A DNA stretch of 11,561 nt, taken from contig CAKRKK010000061.1 in the NCBI GenBank assembly GCA_934358235.1, positions 1-11,561 on the forward strand. The letters run 5' to 3'. Positions 6,751-11,561 of this stretch are shown piece after piece (the stretch's first letter is position 1; every line of letters starts with the position of its first letter). The DNA is from an uncultured Lachnospira sp. GTDB lineage: Bacteria; Bacillota; Clostridia; Lachnospirales; Lachnospiraceae. The notes under the pieces were generated by a model. It saw only the letters and a list, made by a program, of their open reading frames with translations, did not search any database and was not told the DNA's origin. Both the position numbers and the translations under genes were made by a program.

Positions 6751-7671
6751 ATGAAAAAAATGCTTTTTGTATTTAACCCTAATTCAGGGAAAGCACAGCT
6801 TAAGAATTCGCTTATGAAGATTATTCAGATATTCTCCAATGCAGATTACGAGGTTACTGTGTATCCTACAAAAGCGGCATTAGATGGGTATGAAAAGATA
6901 AAAGCCAATAAGGAGAAGTATGATATTATAGTGTGCAGCGGTGGTGATGGCACACTTAATGAGGTGGTGTCGGCAGTTATGTCAAATAGTTTATGCAGAC
7001 CACCTATTGGTTATATTCCAAGTGGTTCAACCAATGATTTTGCTAAAAGTCTGGGCATACCATCTGATAAAGTTATGGCAGCGTATAATGTCGTAGGAGG
7101 AGAAAGGTTTTCGTGCGATATAGGAATTGTTAATAATAAGCGGTATTTTAATTATGTTGCAGCCTTTGGCGCATTTACAGATGTGGCATATGAAACACCA
7201 CAGGATTTAAAGAATATGTTTGGACATCAGGCATATGTTATTGAAGGTGCCAAGAGACTTCTTAATCTTAAGTCCTGCAATATGAAGGTGAGCTCAAGCA
7301 GACTTAATATTGAAGATAACTTTATATATGGAATGGTTAGTAATGCAAGCTCAGTTGGTGGCATGAAGGGCTTAATTGGAGAAGACGTTGATTTTCAGGA
7401 TGGGGTTTTTGAAGTTACTCTTATCAGGGAAATAAAGAATGCCCTGGATTTCCAGCAGCTTGTGAATGCCTTTGTGACACAGAAGCTTGATAGCTGTGAC
7501 ATGATATATTCCTTTAAGACAAATGATATAACTTTTGAATCCTCAGAGAATGTCAAGTGGACACTTGATGGTGAATTCGGAGGAGAACATAACAAGGTTA
7601 ATCTTAAGGTATGCCCTAAGGCAGTAGATTTTATTGTTAAGAAAAATAAGTTTAAAGCTGAAACTGATTAA
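6751..7671 (+). CDS. YegS/DgkB-type lipid (diacylglycerol) kinase
   Basis: This 306-residue protein has the normal length for the family. GGAGG at 6740-6744 is 6 bases before the ATG. The diacylglycerol kinase catalytic fold is shown by FNPNSGK (8-14), SGGDGTLNEV (63-72) for nucleotide binding, and PSGSTNDFAKSLG (90-102). DVDFQDGVFEV in the C-terminal beta domain and LDGEFGG (Asp273, Glu275) supply acidic residues of the metal and catalytic site. Such enzymes phosphorylate diacylglycerol or related lipids with ATP at the membrane surface, recycling lipid headgroup by-products to phosphatidate. There is no membrane segment, as expected for soluble DgkB. The lipid substrate cannot be told from sequence; YegS relatives use phosphatidylglycerol, others diacylglycerol or undecaprenol. 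The strong terminator 75 bp downstream makes this the last gene of its transcript. Confidence 0.88.
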   Translation: MKKMLFVFNPNSGKAQLKNSLMKIIQIFSNADYEVTVYPTKAALDGYEKIKANKEKYDIIVCSGGDGTLNEVVSAVMSNSLCRPPIGYIPSGSTNDFAKSLGIPSDKVMAAYNVVGGERFSCDIGIVNNKRYFNYVAAFGAFTDVAYETPQDLKNMFGHQAYVIEGAKRLLNLKSCNMKVSSSRLNIEDNFIYGMVSNASSVGGMKGLIGEDVDFQDGVFEVTLIREIKNALDFQQLVNAFVTQKLDSCDMIYSFKTNDITFESSENVKWTLDGEFGGEHNKVNLKVCPKAVDFIVKKNKFKAETD

Positions 7672-7746
7672 TTAAATAAATGCTAATATTAAGAAAGTTA
7701 ATTAAGTAAAGAATTGTAGTAGAAAAGTTGATAAAATGCTTAAAAT

Positions 7747-7803
7747 AATAAAGTGATAAAACCTGTCATTATGTATTGACGGGTGTTATCACTTTATTTT
7801 TTT
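7747..7803 (+). terminator. Strong intrinsic terminator after the lipid kinase gene
   Basis: The outer stem pairs 7747-7759 with 7786-7798 over 13 bp without mismatch (AATAAAGTGATAA with TTATCACTTTATT). After one mismatch an inner stem pairs 7761-7768 with 7777-7784 (ACCTGTCA with TGACGGGT, one G-U pair), closing an 8-base loop. Seven T residues end it at 7797-7803. A-rich sequence before the stem could give weak termination on the other strand too. Confidence 0.92.
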
Positions 7804-7813
7804 ACAAGTTTAA

Positions 7814-7866
7814 TCAGAAACGGTTTAAAAGAGTAAAAAAATACAAACAATTCAGAAACAATTTAA
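7814..7866 (+). repeat. Pair of 15-bp direct repeats upstream of the glutamate synthase gene
   Basis: TCAGAAACGGTTTAA (7814-7828) and TCAGAAACAATTTAA (7852-7866) match at 13 of 15 positions and start 38 bp apart. The core TCAGA recurs at 7981-7985, and in reverse orientation (TCTGA) at 7931-7935 and 8019-8023. This could be a set of regulator sites, but in such AT-rich DNA chance similarity is possible. Confidence 0.35.
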
Positions 7867-8043
7867 TGGTAATTAAGAAAATGATAAATAATATTAAGCT
7901 GTGTAATTGTTAATGAAATTATAAATTGTGTCTGAAATGACGGATTGACATAAAAAATAAATAGATAAACGATAAAATAATCAGACAATAATAAGAATAC
8001 AATAGTAAAATGAAATTATCTGACAATTCTAAACAAAAAATTA

Positions 8044-8072
8044 TTTACAACAGAAAAAAATAGGAGTATATT
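8044..8072 (+). promoter_or_regulatory. gltB: Candidate sigma-A promoter of the glutamate synthase gene
   Basis: TTTACA (8044-8049) and TATATT (8067-8072) each match the vegetative consensus at five of six positions and are exactly 17 bp apart. Transcription would start near 8079, leaving a leader of about 70 bases that begins with the stem-loop at 8085-8121. Confidence 0.5.
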
Positions 8073-8084
8073 ATGGACAAGAAA

Positions 8085-8121
8085 AATTCTAGTCAATGTG
8101 ACTTGGGCAGTAATTAGAATT
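8085..8121 (+). other. Possible 5' leader stem-loop of the glutamate synthase mRNA
   Basis: AATTCTAGT (8085-8093) pairs with ATTAGAATT (8113-8121), 9 bp including one G-U pair, around a 19-base loop. Part of the same sequence could instead form a short AGTC/GACT hairpin (8091-8094 with 8100-8103), so two structures exclude each other. The 3' foot is 11 bases before the ribosome site. There is no T run, so it is not a terminator. Confidence 0.35.
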
Positions 8122-8148
8122 AATCATACACGAAAGGATGATAGGACT

Positions 8149-11100
8149 ATGGAAAATCAGAATAAGCAGCCTGGACTTTATAACCCACAATTTGAACACG
8201 ATAACTGTGGTATCGGTGCAGTTGTAAGTATCAAAGGAATAAAGACTCATCAGACAGTATCTGATGCATTAAGCATCGTAGAGAATCTTGAACACAGAGC
8301 AGGTAAGGATGCAGAAGGTAAGACTGGTGATGGTGTAGGTATTCTTCTTCAGATATCACACAAGTTTTTTGAAAAGGCAGTTAAGCCTCTTGGTATCAAG
8401 ATTGGCAAGGAGAGAGAGTACGGTATAGGTATGTTCTTCTTTCCACAGGATGAACTTGCAAGAAATCGTGCAAAGAAGATGTTTGAGATAATTGTTGAGA
8501 AGGAAGGTCTTGAGTTCTTAGGCTGGAGAGAGGTTCCAACATATCCTAATGTTCTTGGCAAGAAGGCTGTTGACTGTATGCCATATATTATGCAGGGCTT
8601 TGTAAAGAAGCCTAAGGATGTGAATGCGGGTATTGATTTTGATAGAAAGTTATATGTTGCCAGAAGGGTATTTGAGCAGACAGCAGAGAATACATATGTC
8701 TGTTCACTTTCAAGCAGAACAATAGTATATAAGGGAATGTTCCTTGTAGGACAGCTAAGAACCTTCTTTAAGGATTTAACAGATGAGAGCTATGAATCAG
8801 CCATTGCATTAGTTCATTCAAGATTCTCAACTAACACCAATCCTAGCTGGGAGCGTGCTCATCCAAACAGATTTATAGTTCATAATGGTGAGATTAACAC
8901 TATCAAGGGCAATGCAGATAGAATGCTTTCGAGAGAGGAAACAATGGTTTCTCCATATCTTGAGGAAGAAATGTCTAAGATTACACCTGTTGTTAACACT
9001 AACGGCTCTGATTCAGCTATGCTTGATAACACACTTGAGTTCTTTGTTATGAATGGCATGCCACTTCCACTTGCTGTAATGATAACAATTCCAGAACCAT
9101 GGAGTAACAACAAGGCAATGGAACAGGAAAAGAAAGACTTTTACCAGTATTATGCAACTATGATGGAGCCTTGGGATGGACCAGCATCTATACTTTTCTC
9201 TGATGGAGATATAATGGGAGCTGTTCTTGATAGAAATGGCCTTCGTCCTTCAAGATATTATATAACAAAGGACGGATATCTTATTCTTTCATCAGAAGTA
9301 GGTGCACTTCCTATTGATGAGAGCAGAATAGAGGTAAAGGACAGACTTCATCCAGGAAAAATGCTTCTTGTTGATACAGTAAAAGGGGAGCTTATAGACG
9401 ATAATAAGCTTAAAGAAGAATTTGCAACAAAGCAGCCATATGGTGAATGGCTTGATAATAATCTGATTAAGCTTGAGGATCTTAAGATACCTAATAAGAA
9501 GGTGCCTGCACATACAAAGGAAGAAAGAGCAAGATTACAAAAAGCATTTGGCTATACATATGAAGATTTCAGAACTTCAATTCTTCCTATGGCACTTAAT
9601 GGAAGCGAATCAATCGGTGCAATGGGTATAGATACACCACTGGCAGTTCTTTCAAACAGACACCAGCCATTATTTAACTACTTTAAGCAGTTGTTTGCCC
9701 AGGTTACTAATCCACCTATTGACTCAATCAGAGAAAAGATAGTTACTGCAACAACAGTATATCTTGGAAAAGACGGTAATATACTTGAGGAACAGCCTGA
9801 GAATTGCAAGAATCTAAAGATTAATAATCCAATTCTTACTAATACAGACCTTTTAAAGATTAAGAATATGAAGGTTGAAGGCTTTAAGGTTGAAACTGTT
9901 CCTATTACATATTATAAAAATACTTCAATAGAAAAGGCTCTTGATCATCTTTTTGTAGAAGTAGACAGAGCACATAGAGAAGGTACTAATATTGTCATCC
10001 TGTCTGACAGAGGAGTTGATGAAAACCACGTAGCTATTCCATCACTTCTTGCAGTTGGTGCTGTACAGCATTATCTTGTGCAGACAAAGAAAAGAACAAG
10101 CATGGCAGTCATTCTTGAAAGTGGTGAACCAAGAGATGTACATCATTTTGCAACATTGTTAGGATATGGTGCATCAGCTATCAATCCATATCTTGCACAG
10201 GAAAGCATACAGGAGCTCATAGATCTTAACATGCTTGATAAGGATTACTATGCAGCAGTTGATGATTATAATAATGCTATTATAAGCGGAATTGTAAAGA
10301 TTGCAGCTAAAATGGGTATATCAACGATACAGTCATATCAGGGTTCTAAGATATTTGAAGCAATAGGAATTAACTCTGATGTTATTAATAAGTATTTTAC
10401 TGGTACAGTATCAAGAGTTGAGGGTATAAGTCTTAAGGATATTCAGGATGATGTTGAAACACTTCATTCAAAGGCATTTGATCCTCTTGGATTGTCAACA
10501 GATACAACACTTGACAGCGAGGGTGCACATAAGATGAGAAGTGGTAAGGAGGAGCATCTTTACAATCCACAGACAATTCATCTTTTACAGCTTGCAACAC
10601 GTACAGGTGACTATAACACATTTAAAGAATATACAGAGCTTGTTAATAAGGAAGAAGGAGTTAAGAACTTAAGAGGCCTTATGGATATAAAGTTCCCTAA
10701 GAAGGGAATAAGCATAGATCAGGTAGAAAGTGTTGATTCTATAGTAAGAAGATTTAAGACAGGTGCTATGTCTTATGGTTCAATATCTAAGGAAGCACAC
10801 GAGACTATGGCAATTGCTATGAATATGCTGCATGGAAAGTCTAACTCAGGTGAAGGTGGTGAGGATGAGGACAGACTTACTGTTGGAGCTGATGGACTTA
10901 ACAGATGTTCGGCTATTAAGCAGGTTGCATCAGGCAGATTCGGTGTAACGAGCAGATATCTTGTAAGTGCTAAGGAAATTCAGATTAAGATGGCACAGGG
11001 TGCTAAGCCTGGTGAAGGTGGACATCTTCCAGGAAAGAAGGTATACCCTTGGATAGCAAAGACACGTCTTTCAACACCTGGTGTATCACTTATATCACCT

Positions 11101-11561
11101 CCACCTCATCACGATATTTATTCTATCGAGGATCTGGCACAGCTTATATATGACTTAAAGAATGCTAATAAAAATGCAAGAATATCAGTTAAGCTTGTAT
11201 CAGAGGCAGGTGTTGGTACTATTGCTTCTGGTGTTGCCAAGGCAGGAGCACAGGTAATTCTTATATCGGGCTATGATGGAGGTACAGGTGCGGCTCCAAG
11301 AAGCTCTATACATAATGCCGGACTTCCTTGGGAGTTAGGACTTGCAGAAGCACATCAGACACTTACAATGAATGGACTTCGTAATAAGGTAATAATTGAA
11401 ACAGATGGAAAGCTGATGAGCGGACGTGATGTAGCCATAGCAGCTATGCTCGGTGCAGAGGAATTCGGTTTTGCAACAGCTCCACTTGTAACTATGGGCT
11501 GTGTAATGATGAGAGTATGTAATCTTGATACCTGTCCGGTTGGTATTGCAACACAGAATCC
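8149..11561 (+). CDS. gltB: Glutamate synthase large (alpha) subunit, 3' end cut off by the window
   Basis: The frame is uninterrupted for 1137 codons to the window edge; the family is about 1500 residues, so roughly a quarter is missing, including the C-terminal GXGXG beta-helix domain. The enzyme makes two glutamates from glutamine and 2-oxoglutarate. Cys20 in HDNCGIG is the N-terminal nucleophile of the class II glutaminase domain (about 20-420) after removal of a short propeptide; its position supports ATG 8149, with AAAGGA at 8133-8138. [10 protein letters not shown] and HNGEINT (245-251) complete that domain. A central domain follows to about 770. The FMN/2-oxoglutarate domain shows GAMSYGSIS (872-880), SGEGGED and [13 protein letters not shown]. 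Cys1118, Cys1124 and Cys1129 have the spacing of the 3Fe-4S ligands. The small subunit gene (gltD) is not in the window. The promoter and leader upstream and the terminator before them make this a separate transcription unit. Confidence 0.97.
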   Translation, partial: MENQNKQPGLYNPQFEHDNCGIGAVVSIKGIKTHQTVSDALSIVENLEHRAGKDAEGKTGDGVGILLQISHKFFEKAVKPLGIKIGKEREYGIGMFFFPQDELARNRAKKMFEIIVEKEGLEFLGWREVPTYPNVLGKKAVDCMPYIMQGFVKKPKDVNAGIDFDRKLYVARRVFEQTAENTYVCSLSSRTIVYKGMFLVGQLRTFFKDLTDESYESAIALVHSRFSTNTNPSWERAHPNRFIVHNGEINTIKGNADRMLSREETMVSPYLEEEMSKITPVVNTNGSDSAMLDNTLEFFVMNGMPLPLAVMITIPEPWSNNKAMEQEKKDFYQYYATMMEPWDGPASILFSDGDIMGAVLDRNGLRPSRYYITKDGYLILSSEVGALPIDESRIEVKDRLHPGKMLLVDTVKGELIDDNKLKEEFATKQPYGEWLDNNLIKLEDLKIPNKKVPAHTKEERARLQKAFGYTYEDFRTSILPMALNGSESIGAMGIDTPLAVLSNRHQPLFNYFKQLFAQVTNPPIDSIREKIVTATTVYLGKDGNILEEQPENCKNLKINNPILTNTDLLKIKNMKVEGFKVETVPITYYKNTSIEKALDHLFVEVDRAHREGTNIVILSDRGVDENHVAIPSLLAVGAVQHYLVQTKKRTSMAVILESGEPRDVHHFATLLGYGASAINPYLAQESIQELIDLNMLDKDYYAAVDDYNNAIISGIVKIAAKMGISTIQSYQGSKIFEAIGINSDVINKYFTGTVSRVEGISLKDIQDDVETLHSKAFDPLGLSTDTTLDSEGAHKMRSGKEEHLYNPQTIHLLQLATRTGDYNTFKEYTELVNKEEGVKNLRGLMDIKFPKKGISIDQVESVDSIVRRFKTGAMSYGSISKEAHETMAIAMNMLHGKSNSGEGGEDEDRLTVGADGLNRCSAIKQVASGRFGVTSRYLVSAKEIQIKMAQGAKPGEGGHLPGKKVYPWIAKTRLSTPGVSLISPPPHHDIYSIEDLAQLIYDLKNANKNARISVKLVSEAGVGTIASGVAKAGAQVILISGYDGGTGAAPRSSIHNAGLPWELGLAEAHQTLTMNGLRNKVIIETDGKLMSGRDVAIAAMLGAEEFGFATAPLVTMGCVMMRVCNLDTCPVGIATQN

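Larger units (their letters stand above)
7804..8148 (+). other. Long AT-rich control region before the glutamate synthase gene
   Basis: These 345 bp hold no convincing protein gene. They contain a pair of 15-bp direct repeats (7814-7828 and 7852-7866), a perfect TTGACA at 7945-7950 without a good -10 at normal spacing, a good promoter match at 8044-8072, a stem-loop at 8085-8121, and a 14-codon reading frame with an AGGAG site (8073-8117). No known riboswitch or T-box motif was recognised. Confidence 0.6.

Noticed and set aside
7945..7978. Promoter built on the perfect TTGACA at 7945-7950
   Set aside because: At 16-18 bp spacing the -10 position reads AAACGA, AACGAT or ACGATA; better hexamers need 20 or more bases. 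Kept only as a weak alternative.

Overview
This AT-rich stretch reads as chromosomal DNA of a gut-type Clostridia bacterium. The likeliest group is Lachnospiraceae, near Lachnospira/Eubacterium. That assignment rests on the protein families and their sequence flavour and on AT-rich intergenic DNA with strong AGGAG-type ribosome sites; it has not been tested by alignment. All six recognisable genes lie on the + strand, and I see no mobile element, CRISPR array, tRNA or rRNA.

Layout: (1) bases 1-705 are the 3' part of an N-carbamoylputrescine amidase gene (putrescine synthesis). (2) Only 18 bases further on is a gene for a two-part protein: a TetM/EF-G-like translational GTPase fused through a basic linker to a YacP/Rae1-type NYN ribonuclease. 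(3) A cytoplasmic SGNH/GDSL esterase of the rhamnogalacturonan acetylesterase type follows, with a beta-rich C-terminal domain. (4) A beta-CASP metallo-beta-lactamase-fold RNase comes next; its control region has three head-to-tail 11-bp repeats, an extended -10 and a perfect 9-bp inverted repeat in the presumed leader. (5) A YegS/DgkB-type lipid kinase is followed by a strong intrinsic terminator. (6) After about 345 bp of very AT-rich control DNA comes the large subunit of glutamate synthase, which runs off the right edge.

The most interesting item is the fusion protein. EF-G/TetM-type GTPases enter the ribosomal A-site region, and Bacillus Rae1 (YacP) is a nuclease that cuts mRNA inside the A site of translating ribosomes. 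Joining them in one chain suggests a GTP-driven, ribosome-targeted mRNA cleavage or ribosome-rescue factor. It is probably not a plain tetracycline-resistance protein, because the tip loop of domain IV resembles neither TetM nor EF-G. The GTPase and nuclease signature residues are all present, so neither half looks degenerate.

The genes do not form one obvious pathway. The amidase and the fusion gene are probably co-transcribed. The esterase, beta-CASP RNase and lipid kinase genes have gaps of 90-211 bp, and at least two of these carry promoter-like sequence. Glutamate synthase is clearly a separate transcription unit.
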